A DNA stretch of 11,486 nucleotides from an uncultured Zoogloea sp. (GTDB lineage Bacteria > Pseudomonadota > Gammaproteobacteria > Burkholderiales > Rhodocyclaceae), in contig CALBTT010000192.1 of the NCBI GenBank assembly GCA_937967645.1, positions 1 through 11,486 on the forward strand, given 5' to 3'. Both the position numbers and the translations under genes were made by a program. Positions within the stretch are counted from its first letter, which is position 1, and the number at the start of each line of letters is the position of its first letter. The notes under the pieces were generated by a model that was not told the origin of the DNA, searched no databases, and was given only the letters and a program-made list of their open reading frames with translations. Positions 1-5,437 of the stretch are shown here, piece by piece.

Positions 1-544
1 CACCGGCGGCGATCATGTTCTTCATCAGTTCGAAGGCGTTCAGCACGCCACCGAAGCCGGCTTCGGCGTCGGCCACGATCGGCAGGAAGTAGTCGACGAA
101 GCCTTCGTCACCCGGGTTGATGCCACGGGACCACTGGATCTCGTCAGCACGCTTGAAGGTGTTGTTGATGCGGCGAACCATGGTCGGCACGGAGTCGTAG
201 GCGTACAGCGACTGGTCCGGGTACATGGTTTCGGAGGTGTTGCCGTCGGCGGCGACCTGCCAGCCGGACAGATACACGGCTTCCAGGCCAGCCTTGGCTT
301 GTTGCATGGCCTGACCGGCGGTGATCGCGCCGAAGGCGTTCACGTAGCCCTTCTTGGCGCCGCCGTTCACCTTGTCCCACAGGGTCTTGGCACCGCGCTG
401 GGCCAGGGTGTATTCCGGCTGCAGGCTGCCGCGCAGACGCACGACGTCAGCGGCGGAGTAGCCGCGCTTGACACCCTTCCAGCGGGGGTTTTCGGCCCAG
501 TCTTTTTCCAGAGCGGCGATTTGCTGTTCGCGAGTCAGAGACAT
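1..544 (-). CDS. aceA: Isocitrate lyase, N-terminal 181 codons (partial)
   Basis: Isocitrate lyase cleaves isocitrate to glyoxylate and succinate in the cytoplasm and is the first enzyme of the glyoxylate bypass, needed for growth on acetate, fatty acids or 3-hydroxybutyrate. The visible part begins MSLTREQQIAALEKDW and carries the family segment YLSGWQVAAD (residues 91-100) and the metal-site region around D159 (ADAEAGFGG). The catalytic KKCGH loop lies beyond the left edge, so activity cannot be judged. The ATG at 544-542 is preceded by AAGGA about 6 nt upstream. The next gene on this strand, rraA, ends 301 bp upstream, and a promoter is visible between them, so aceA is probably transcribed alone. 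It is not adjacent to aceK, unlike the enterobacterial aceBAK operon; aceK lies about 10.6 kb away on the same strand. Identity is near certain. Confidence 0.96.
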   Translation of the reverse strand, partial: MSLTREQQIAALEKDWAENPRWKGVKRGYSAADVVRLRGSLQPEYTLAQRGAKTLWDKVNGGAKKGYVNAFGAITAGQAMQQAKAGLEAVYLSGWQVAADGNTSETMYPDQSLYAYDSVPTMVRRINNTFKRADEIQWSRGINPGDEGFVDYFLPIVADAEAGFGGVLNAFELMKNMIAAG

Positions 545-685
545 ACGAGATCCTTTAAAAACATTGTGGGGAGGGGAAAGCCTGGGGGCGGAAGCCTGTT
601 GCTGCTTCTCGCTCGCGCCTGAGCCGTTTGACCGTGGTCCGAAGCGCATTTTGCGGCGGCTTTGGAGTTCGGGTCAGTGGTGAGA

Positions 686-714
686 AGTATAGGGGCGATT
701 TTGCATGGCAGCAA
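686..714 (-). promoter_or_regulatory. Candidate sigma70 promoter of aceA
   Basis: Read on the minus strand, a TTGCTG -35 box (714-709) is followed after 17 bp by a TATACT -10 box (691-686). Transcription would begin near 679, giving a leader of about 135 nt before the aceA ATG. The -10 matches the consensus at five of six positions and the -35 at three of six, as expected for a promoter that needs an activator. An AT-rich stretch (721-786) lies directly upstream. No other good box pair was found in the intergenic region. Confidence 0.5.
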
Positions 715-718
715 CAGG

Positions 719-730
719 TCTTATATAAGA
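719..730. promoter_or_regulatory. 12-bp perfect palindrome next to the aceA -35 box (candidate operator)
   Basis: TCTTATATAAGA is a perfect palindrome centred near -45 relative to the predicted aceA start. It overlaps a tandem pair of the 7-mer ATATAAG (723-729 and 730-736), and a related ATATCAAG lies at 754-761. The position just upstream of a weak -35 box suits an activator site. The protein that would bind is unknown. The region is AT-rich, so some self-complementarity is expected by chance. Confidence 0.4.
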
Positions 731-787
731 TATAAGAAATTATTTTTCTTTTTATATCAAGAGTTTGATGTTGTTTTTTTGTATTGT

Positions 788-838
788 GAAACGACGTCAG
801 CGATGGTGAAATGAAAAAACATTGCGCTGCGTCGTTTC
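788..838. repeat. Interrupted inverted repeat between rraA and aceA
   Basis: GAAACGACG (788-796) pairs with CGTCGTTTC (830-838), and CAGCG (798-802) pairs with CGCTG (825-829). The result is a 14-bp stem with one bulged base (797) around a 22-nt loop. It begins 8 bp past the rraA stop. Neither strand has a T-run directly after the stem, so it is not a standard intrinsic terminator. It could stabilise the rraA mRNA 3' end, act as a weak terminator, or bind a protein. Confidence 0.5.
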
Positions 839-845
839 GGGGCAC

Positions 846-1325
846 TCAGAGCAGGGCTGAGTCGGAAAGGATCACCCCATCCTCGTCGGCGTACAGCCAT
901 TGCCCCGGCGTGAAGGTGACGCCGCCGAAGGTGACCGGGATGTCCAGGTCGCCGGCGCCTTTCTTGACGCTCTTCATGGGATGGGTGGCCAGGGCGAATA
1001 CGCCGATGTCCATGCCGGCGATGGGGCCGGAGTCGCGGATGCAGCCGTACATGATCACGCCGGCCCAGCCGTTCTTCACGCCGAGGAGTGCCAGCTGATC
1101 GCCCAGCATGGCGCAGCGCAAGGAGCCGCCGGCGTCCACCACGAGCACCTTGCCTTCACCCGGGGTCTCCAGGGTTGAGCGGACGAGGGCGTTGTCCTCG
1201 AAGACCTTGAGGGTCCGGATCTGTCCGGCAAAGCGCTGCTTGCCGCCGAAGCTGCGGAACATCGGGGCGACGGCGCGGACCCTGCCCTCGTTGGCGTCGC
1301 AGAGATCGGTGGTCTGGAATTCCAT
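846..1325 (-). CDS. rraA: RraA-family protein, probable HMG/CHA aldolase-type
   Basis: The 159-residue product belongs to the RraA family (E. coli RraA, 161 residues, binds RNase E and inhibits it). Relatives of the same fold are class II metal-dependent aldolases acting on 4-hydroxy-4-methyl-2-oxoglutarate (HMG) or 4-carboxy-4-hydroxy-2-oxoadipate (CHA). The metal and substrate motif D-X20-R-D is present exactly: D76 in MLGDQL, then R97 and D98 in YGCIRD. The Gly-rich segment VVDAGGSLRCAMLGD (62-76) is typical. The start at 1325 is chosen because GGAGG sits 7 nt upstream and MEFQTTDLCD matches the usual N-terminus; an in-frame ATG 13 codons earlier falls in the downstream arm of the clpA terminator region. 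It follows clpA on the same strand after that terminator. Whether it acts as RNase E regulator, aldolase or oxaloacetate decarboxylase cannot be told from sequence. Confidence 0.9.
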   Translation of the reverse strand: MEFQTTDLCDANEGRVRAVAPMFRSFGGKQRFAGQIRTLKVFEDNALVRSTLETPGEGKVLVVDAGGSLRCAMLGDQLALLGVKNGWAGVIMYGCIRDSGPIAGMDIGVFALATHPMKSVKKGAGDLDIPVTFGGVTFTPGQWLYADEDGVILSDSALL

Positions 1326-1353
1326 GGTGATGCCTCCGTACGAAATGGGAGTT

Positions 1354-1386
1354 AAAAATGACAACGGGCGGCCAAGGGCCGCCCGT
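1354..1386 (-). terminator. Rho-independent terminator after clpA
   Basis: A perfect 10-bp stem, ACGGGCGGCC (1364-1373) with GGCCGCCCGT (1377-1386), closes a 3-nt loop. On the minus strand it is followed by TGTCATTTTT. The T-run starts five bases after the stem, which weakens it slightly. It lies 25 bp past the clpA stop and upstream of the rraA ribosome binding site, so it should separate clpSA from rraA. Confidence 0.75.
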
Positions 1387-1410
1387 CGGGTGGTGATGCG
1401 GTGGTGAAAA

Positions 1411-3690
1411 CTATACCGTAGCTTCCGCCATTTCCTCGAACACCAGCTTGACCTTGCCGTCGTCGTCCAGGTCGATGCTCACCGTGCCGCCGTTGGCCAG
1501 GCGGCCGAACAGCAGCTCGTCCGCCAGGGCGGAACGGATGGTGTCCTGGATCAGGCGGGCCATCGGGCGGGCGCCCATCAGCGGGTCGAAGCCCTTCTGG
1601 CCCAGCCAGTCCTTCAGCTTGTCGGTGAAGTGGGCTTCCACCTTCTTCTCATGCAGCTGTGCCTCCAGCTGCATCAGGAACTTCTCGACCACGCGGGTGA
1701 TGATGTCGTGATCGAGCGCCTTGAAGGAGATGATGGCGTCCAGGCGGTTGCGGAACTCCGGCGAGAAGAGCCGCTTGATGTCGGCCATCTCGTCGCCCTG
1801 CTCGCGCCGTGCGGAGAAGCCGATCACGGCCTTCTGCATGCTTTCGGCGCCGGCGTTGGTGGTCATGATGATGATGGTGTTGCGGAAGTCCGCCTGGCGC
1901 CCGTTGTTGTCGGTCAGGGTGCCGTGGTCCATCACCTGCAGCAGGATATTGTAGATGTCCGGGTGGGCCTTCTCGATCTCGTCCAGCAGCAGCACGCAGT
2001 GTGGCTTCTTGGTGACCTGCTCGGTCAGCAGGCCGCCCTGATCGAAGCCCACATAGCCCGGCGGGGCACCGATCAGGCGCGAGACGGCGTGCCGCTCCAT
2101 GTATTCGGACATGTCGAAGCGCACCAGCTCGATGCCCAGGGTGTAGGCGAGCTGGCGGGCGACCTCGGTCTTGCCGACGCCGGTGGGGCCGCTGAACAGG
2201 AAGGCGCCGATCGGCTTGGCCGGGTTGCCCAGGCCGGAGCGGGACATCTTGATCGCCTTGCCGAGGGCTTCGATGGCCGCGTCCTGGCCGAAGACCACGT
2301 TGCGCAGGTCGCGCTCGAGGGTCTTGAGGGCGGCCCGGTCGTCGTTCGAGACGCTGCGCGGCGGGATGCGGGCGATCTTGGCCACGATCTCCTCGATCTC
2401 CCCCTTGCCGATCAGCTTCTTCTGGCGGGACTTGGGCAGGATGCGCTGGGCGGCGCCGGCCTCGTCGATCACGTCGATGGCCTTGTCGGGCAGGTGGCGG
2501 TCATTGATGTAGCGCGCCGACAGCTCGGCAGCGCTGGACAGGGCCGAGGCGGAGTACTTGATGCCGTGATGCTGCTCGAAGCGGGACTTGAGCCCCTTGA
2601 GGATCTCGACCGTCTCGGAGACGGAGGGCTCGACCACGTCCACCTTCTGGAAGCGGCGGGAGAGGGCGTGATCCTTCTCGAAGATCTGCCGGAACTCGGT
2701 GTAGGTGGTGGCGCCGATGCACTTCATCTGGCCGGAGGAGAGCGCCGGCTTGAGCAGGTTGGACGCATCGAGGGTGCCGCCTGAGGCCGCGCCCGCCCCG
2801 ATCAGGGTGTGGATCTCGTCGATGAACAGGACCGCGTTGGGGTGGTCGGCCAACTGCTTGAGCACCGCCTTGAGGCGCTGCTCGAAGTCGCCCCGGTACT
2901 TGGTGCCGGCGAGCAGGGCGCCCATGTCGAGGGCGTACACCTGGGCGTCGGCGAGGATGTCCGGCACGCGGCCTTCGACGATGCGTCGCGCCAGGCCCTC
3001 GGCGATGGCGGTCTTGCCCACGCCGGCTTCACCGACCAGCAGCGGATTGTTCTTGCGGCGGCGGCAGAGGGTCTGGATGACGCGCTCGACCTCCTTGTCG
3101 CGGCCGATCAACGGATCGATCTTGCCCAGCAGGGCCTGCTGGTTCAGGTTCTGGGTGTAGTTGTCGAGGGCGCCGCCCGCGGAGGCGCCTTCCTGCTCCT
3201 GCTCGCCCTGTTCGGATTCGCTGGCCGGGCGTGTGGCAGGATTTGCACCCTGTTGCGGCGTCTTGGTGATGCCGTGGGAGATGAAATTCACCACGTCCAG
3301 GCGGGAGATGTTCTGCCGCTGGAGGAAATAGACAGCATGCGAGTCTTTTTCGCCGAAGATCGCGACCAGCACGTTGGCGCCGGTGACTTCCTTCTTGCCC
3401 GATGACTGGACGTGCAGGATGGCGCGCTGGATCACCCTCTGGAAGCCGAGGGTGGGCTGGGTGTCGATGTCTTCGGTGCCTTCCACCTTCGGGGTGTGCT
3501 CATTGACGAAGGCGGTGAGTTCCTTGCGCAGCTCATCGGTCTTGGCCGCGCAGGCACGCAGGACTTCTGCTGCGGATGGGTTGTCGAGGAGCGCAAGCAG
3601 GAGGTGCTCCACGGTGATGAACTCATGACGTTTCTGCCGGGCCTCGACAAACGCCATGTGCAGACTGACTTCAAGCTCTTGCGCGATCAT
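1411..3690 (-). CDS. clpA: ClpA, ATP-dependent Clp protease unfoldase subunit
   Basis: ClpA is the hexameric AAA+ unfoldase that feeds substrates into the ClpP peptidase in the cytoplasm, with ClpS as adaptor for N-end-rule substrates. The product has 759 residues (E. coli ClpA has 758). In order: the double Clp-N domain (about 1-145), a Gln/Glu/Gly/Ala-rich linker (about 150-174), AAA+ domain D1 with Walker A GEAGVGKT (220-227) and Walker B VLFIDE (287-292), and D2 with Walker A GPTGVGKT (501-508), Walker B VLLLDE (566-571) and sensor-2 GARP (706-709). The ClpP-docking loop reads IGF (623-625). The start at 3690 fits MIAQELEVSLHMAF, with GGAGG 8 nt upstream; an open frame runs 57 codons further upstream but through clpS. 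It starts 1 nt after the clpS stop and its ribosome binding site lies inside the last clpS codons, implying translational coupling. Confidence 0.98.
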   Translation of the reverse strand: MIAQELEVSLHMAFVEARQKRHEFITVEHLLLALLDNPSAAEVLRACAAKTDELRKELTAFVNEHTPKVEGTEDIDTQPTLGFQRVIQRAILHVQSSGKKEVTGANVLVAIFGEKDSHAVYFLQRQNISRLDVVNFISHGITKTPQQGANPATRPASESEQGEQEQEGASAGGALDNYTQNLNQQALLGKIDPLIGRDKEVERVIQTLCRRRKNNPLLVGEAGVGKTAIAEGLARRIVEGRVPDILADAQVYALDMGALLAGTKYRGDFEQRLKAVLKQLADHPNAVLFIDEIHTLIGAGAASGGTLDASNLLKPALSSGQMKCIGATTYTEFRQIFEKDHALSRRFQKVDVVEPSVSETVEILKGLKSRFEQHHGIKYSASALSSAAELSARYINDRHLPDKAIDVIDEAGAAQRILPKSRQKKLIGKGEIEEIVAKIARIPPRSVSNDDRAALKTLERDLRNVVFGQDAAIEALGKAIKMSRSGLGNPAKPIGAFLFSGPTGVGKTEVARQLAYTLGIELVRFDMSEYMERHAVSRLIGAPPGYVGFDQGGLLTEQVTKKPHCVLLLDEIEKAHPDIYNILLQVMDHGTLTDNNGRQADFRNTIIIMTTNAGAESMQKAVIGFSARREQGDEMADIKRLFSPEFRNRLDAIISFKALDHDIITRVVEKFLMQLEAQLHEKKVEAHFTDKLKDWLGQKGFDPLMGARPMARLIQDTIRSALADELLFGRLANGGTVSIDLDDDGKVKLVFEEMAEATV

Positions 3691-3691
3691 T

Positions 3692-4009
3692 TCAGTTTTC
3701 CTCCATGACACACGCCAGCGGGTGTTGATGCTGGCGAGCGTATGCGATGACCTGCTCGACTTTGGTGGCGGCAACATCCCGGGGGAAGACCCCGCAAACA
3801 CCAACGCCCTCTCTGTGGACTTTGAGCATGATCCGCGTGGCTTGTTCGCGGTCCTTGCCAAAGTATTTCTGTATCACTGCCACCACGAAATCCATGGGGG
3901 TGAAATCGTCGTTAAGGAGCATGACCTTGAACATGGGGGGCGGCTTGATCCGCGTGACCGTTGCTTCAAGGACAGACTCGTCCTGCTTTTTGATGACCAT
4001 GCGACCCAT
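3692..4009 (-). CDS. clpS: ClpS, adaptor of the ClpAP protease
   Basis: ClpS binds proteins with destabilising N-terminal residues and delivers them to the ClpA N-domain. The 105-residue product (E. coli 106) has an acidic/polar N-terminal tail and the core segment PPPMFKVMLLNDDFTPMDFV (23-42). N33 and D34 there correspond to the substrate amino-group ligands; H65 lies in IMLKVHREG, followed by the conserved VFPRDVAATKVEQV. I take the ATG at 4009 (MGRMVIKKQDES), with GAGG about 9 nt upstream; an ATG three codons later (4000) is the alternative. The frame stays open upstream to 4081, but those residues do not look like ClpS. It is followed directly by clpA, so the pair is one operon. Confidence 0.97.
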   Translation of the reverse strand: MGRMVIKKQDESVLEATVTRIKPPPMFKVMLLNDDFTPMDFVVAVIQKYFGKDREQATRIMLKVHREGVGVCGVFPRDVAATKVEQVIAYARQHQHPLACVMEEN

Positions 4010-4071
4010 TCTAAACAACCTCGATGATTGTGCAAGAGTGTCCTGGCACGCTCGCCGGGGCGAATTTTGCA

Positions 4072-4158
4072 ATTGGCGCACCGCCCAAGATTGGTGCGCC
4101 GCACGCGCGAATTAAGTCACGCCAAAACAGACGCTTTGTGTCTAAAAGCCGCCAAAAC
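4072..4158. repeat. Repeated short motifs in the clpS upstream region
   Basis: Two sets of repeats sit upstream of clpS. ATTGGCGCACC (4072-4082) and ATTGGTGCGCC (4090-4100) are an 18-bp-spaced direct repeat with two differences; because GGCGCACC and GGTGCGCC are reverse complements, they also form an 8-bp stem with a 10-nt loop. CGCCAAAAC occurs at 4120-4128 and again at 4150-4158, exactly 30 bp apart, about three helical turns. The arrangement suggests a regulatory region for clpSA, but I found no convincing sigma70 or heat-shock promoter boxes for clpS here. Confidence 0.4.
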
Positions 4159-4193
4159 TCACATAAGAAGCCTGTTTTGATGCTGTGATGCAA

Positions 4194-4215
4194 CATTTGT
4201 GCCGAATCACAAATG
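4194..4215. promoter_or_regulatory. 22-bp dyad just upstream of the csp promoter
   Basis: CATTTGTG (4194-4201) and CACAAATG (4208-4215) form a perfect 8-bp inverted repeat around CCGAAT. It ends two bases before the predicted csp -35 box, so it is well placed for an activator or repressor. The spacing between TGTG and CACA is 6 bp, not the 8 bp of a CRP site. No T-run follows, so a terminator is unlikely. Confidence 0.45.
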
Positions 4216-4217
4216 CG

Positions 4218-4246
4218 TTGACGCGCTTTGGCAAGTCACGTAAAAG
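4218..4246 (+). promoter_or_regulatory. Candidate sigma70 promoter of csp with a long leader
   Basis: TTGACG (4218-4223) is followed after exactly 17 bp by TAAAAG (4241-4246), matching the consensus at five and four of six positions. Transcription would start near 4253, giving an untranslated leader of about 139 nt. Long structured leaders are known for cspA-type genes, where they act as thermosensors. Within the leader, CCGGACGTCCGG (4346-4357) is a perfect 12-bp palindrome 20 nt before the ribosome binding site. Confidence 0.5.
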
Positions 4247-4391
4247 CAGAACTGTGTTCGCGCCGAGGTTGAAGCGAAGGTTCTTGTGCAGCGTGTTCAA
4301 AGCAATGCCCTCGAAGGTCCCCGCTTTTCCTGACCCGACCGCATGCCGGACGTCCGGATCGTGTTACTGAAATCAAGAAGGAATTAGCAAT

Positions 4392-4595
4392 ATGGCAACT
4401 GGTACTGTTAAGTGGTTCAACGACGCCAAGGGCTTCGGCTTCATTACGCCGGACGATGGCAGCGAAGACCTGTTTGCGCACTTCTCCGCCATCACCATGG
4501 CCGGTTTCAAGTCGCTGAAGGAGGGGGAGAAGGTTCAGTTCGAGGTCACGCAAGGCCCGAAGGGCAAGCAAGCGTCCAACATCCAGCGCGCTTGA
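4392..4595 (+). CDS. csp: Cold-shock protein (CspA family)
   Basis: This is a 67-residue single-domain nucleic-acid-binding protein that melts RNA secondary structure or binds single-stranded DNA in the cytoplasm. It shows the full cold-shock fold signature: VKWFN (6-10), RNP1 KGFGFI (14-19), RNP2 LFAHF (27-31), then the GFKSLKEGEKVQFEV segment and the usual short C-terminus ASNIQRA. The ATG is preceded by AAGGA with 9-nt spacing. It is a single-gene unit, divergent from clpS, with its own promoter, long leader and strong terminator. Bacteria usually hold several paralogues and not all are cold-induced, so I do not assign an exact csp letter. Confidence 0.97.
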   Translation: MATGTVKWFNDAKGFGFITPDDGSEDLFAHFSAITMAGFKSLKEGEKVQFEVTQGPKGKQASNIQRA

Positions 4596-4641
4596 TCCTT
4601 CCGGTTTGTCGGGCCTGTGGGCCCTGACGCCGTGATTTCAG

Positions 4642-4681
4642 ACCGCCGACCTGCGTGAGCAGCTCGGCGGTTTCGCTTTTT
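4642..4681 (+). terminator. Rho-independent terminator of csp
   Basis: ACCGCCGA (4642-4649) pairs with TCGGCGGT (4664-4671). Inside it, beyond a C-C mismatch, CTGC pairs with GCAG across a GTGA tetraloop of the GNRA class. The stem is followed by TTTCGCTTTTT. It lies 46 bp past the csp stop. Confidence 0.85.
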
Positions 4682-4768
4682 GGGGCAGAGGTGGGGCGGG
4701 GCGACGCGTGAGGGCTTGGTGTGCAGCCCTGGCAGTCGAGTTGGCGGGGATGGGGTTTGTAGGGGGGG
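4682..4768 (+). other. G-rich non-coding tract with G-quadruplex potential
   Basis: This belongs to the roughly 300-bp gap between csp and rpmG, in which I see no gene. G4 runs at 4682-4685, 4693-4696 and 4698-4701 plus GGG at 4712-4714 form a loose quadruplex motif. A tighter one is GGGG (4746-4749), GGGG (4752-4755) and a run of seven G (4762-4768), which can supply the last two tracts. Both are on the plus strand, between two terminators. Confidence 0.35.
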
Positions 4769-4802
4769 CTTCCGATGTCGGGCGAGCAGAGATCGCGGAC
4801 AG

Positions 4803-4832
4803 CAAAGATGTGGGCAACAAAGATGCGGGCAA
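4803..4832. repeat. 15-bp tandem repeat, two copies
   Basis: CAAAGATGTGGGCAA (4803-4817) is followed directly by CAAAGATGCGGGCAA (4818-4832), differing at one base. A degenerate third copy may begin at 4787. The array abuts the terminator stem at 4834. Confidence 0.7.
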
Positions 4833-4833
4833 C

Positions 4834-4860
4834 AAAAAACCCGCTCATGGCGGGTTTTTT
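4834..4860 (-). terminator. Two-way Rho-independent terminator after rpmG
   Basis: AAAAAACCCGC (4834-4844) and GCGGGTTTTTT (4850-4860) form a perfect 11-bp stem with a 5-nt loop. The A/T flanks give a U-tail on both strands. It lies 35 bp past the rpmG stop and ends the rpmB-rpmG unit; it would also stop any plus-strand read-through from csp. Confidence 0.88.
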
Positions 4861-4895
4861 GTATGCAACAAGCGGTAATCGCGTGCCGGAAGCAA

Positions 4896-5063
4896 TTACT
4901 TGAGTTTCACTTCCTTGTACGGCACGTGCTTGCGAGCAACGGGGTCGTACTTGTTGAACTCAAGCTTGGTCGGAGTCGTGCGCTTGTTCTTCGAGGTGGT
5001 GTAGAAGTGCCCGGTGCCAGCAGTGGACTCGAGCTTGATCTTTTCGCGGCCGCCTTTTGCCAT
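4896..5063 (-). CDS. rpmG: 50S ribosomal protein L33
   Basis: This is a short 55-residue basic protein of the large ribosomal subunit. The product begins MAKGGREKIKLESTAGTGHF, continues with YTTSKNKRTTPTKLEFNKYD and ends HVPYKEVKLK, the same length as E. coli L33 and recognisable throughout. It has no cysteine pairs, so it is the zinc-independent form. The ATG at 5063 has GGAG about 10 nt upstream. It follows rpmB by 28 bp on the same strand and ends before a strong terminator; the rpmB-rpmG pair is widely conserved. Confidence 0.97.
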   Translation of the reverse strand: MAKGGREKIKLESTAGTGHFYTTSKNKRTTPTKLEFNKYDPVARKHVPYKEVKLK

Positions 5064-5091
5064 TTTGGTTTATCTCCAGCGGTGTAAAGGC

Positions 5092-5328
5092 TTAGACCTT
5101 TTCGCCGCGAGCGCGCAGCTCAGCGACGATGGTGTCGATGCCTTTTTTGTCAATGGTGCGCAGGGCAGCGTTGGATACGCGCAGGCGCACCCAGCGGTTC
5201 TCGGCCTCGCTCCAGAACTTGCGATTTTGCAGGTTCGGCAGGAAGCGGCGCTTGGTCTTGTTGTTGGCGTGGGAGACGTTGTTCCCCACCATCGGTGCTT
5301 TTCCGGTCACTTGGCAAACGCGAGCCAT
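5092..5328 (-). CDS. rpmB: 50S ribosomal protein L28
   Basis: This is a 78-residue protein of the large ribosomal subunit, the same length as in E. coli. It begins MARVCQVTGKAPMVGNNVSH, has the conserved NNKTKRRFLPNLQNRKFW stretch (26-43) and ends with AELRARGEKV. The start at 5328 is chosen because MARVCQVTGK is the universal N-terminus and GGAG lies 7 nt upstream; an ATG four codons earlier has no support. It heads the rpmB-rpmG operon, and its own promoter lies between it and radC. Confidence 0.98.
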   Translation of the reverse strand: MARVCQVTGKAPMVGNNVSHANNKTKRRFLPNLQNRKFWSEAENRWVRLRVSNAALRTIDKKGIDTIVAELRARGEKV

Positions 5329-5367
5329 TTGTTGCTCCAAACTGGTTTTGATTCGATAAGACTCTCG

Positions 5368-5397
5368 ATTATAAAGGAACGAAGTTCAGCGAATCAA
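5368..5397 (-). promoter_or_regulatory. Promoter of rpmB-rpmG
   Basis: On the minus strand TTGATT (5397-5392) and a perfect TATAAT (5373-5368) are separated by 18 bp. Transcription would start near 5361, giving a leader of about 33 nt. The site lies in the 109-bp gap downstream of radC, so the ribosomal genes need not depend on radC transcription. Confidence 0.7.
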
Positions 5398-5437
5398 TAC
5401 CTTTGTGCGTTTCGGTCCACGAACCCTCGTACTCCTC

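Noticed and set aside
1630..2784. Plus-strand open frame (384 codons) antisense to clpA
   Set aside because: Translation is a Gly/Leu/Val/Asp-rich shadow of the GC-rich clpA gene; no motif and no ribosome binding site of note.
3691..3861. 57-codon N-terminal extension of ClpA
   Set aside because: It overlaps clpS in another frame, does not resemble the ClpA N-domain, and the internal start at 3690 has a good ribosome binding site and gives the normal family length.
4194..4215. CRP-type binding site at the csp promoter
   Set aside because: TGTG and CACA are separated by 6 bp rather than the 8 bp of a CRP site, so I report it only as an unassigned dyad.
4546..4848. Minus-strand 100-codon open frame between csp and rpmG
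   Set aside because: It crosses the csp terminator and overlaps the csp end; its repetitive start simply reflects the 15-bp tandem repeat.
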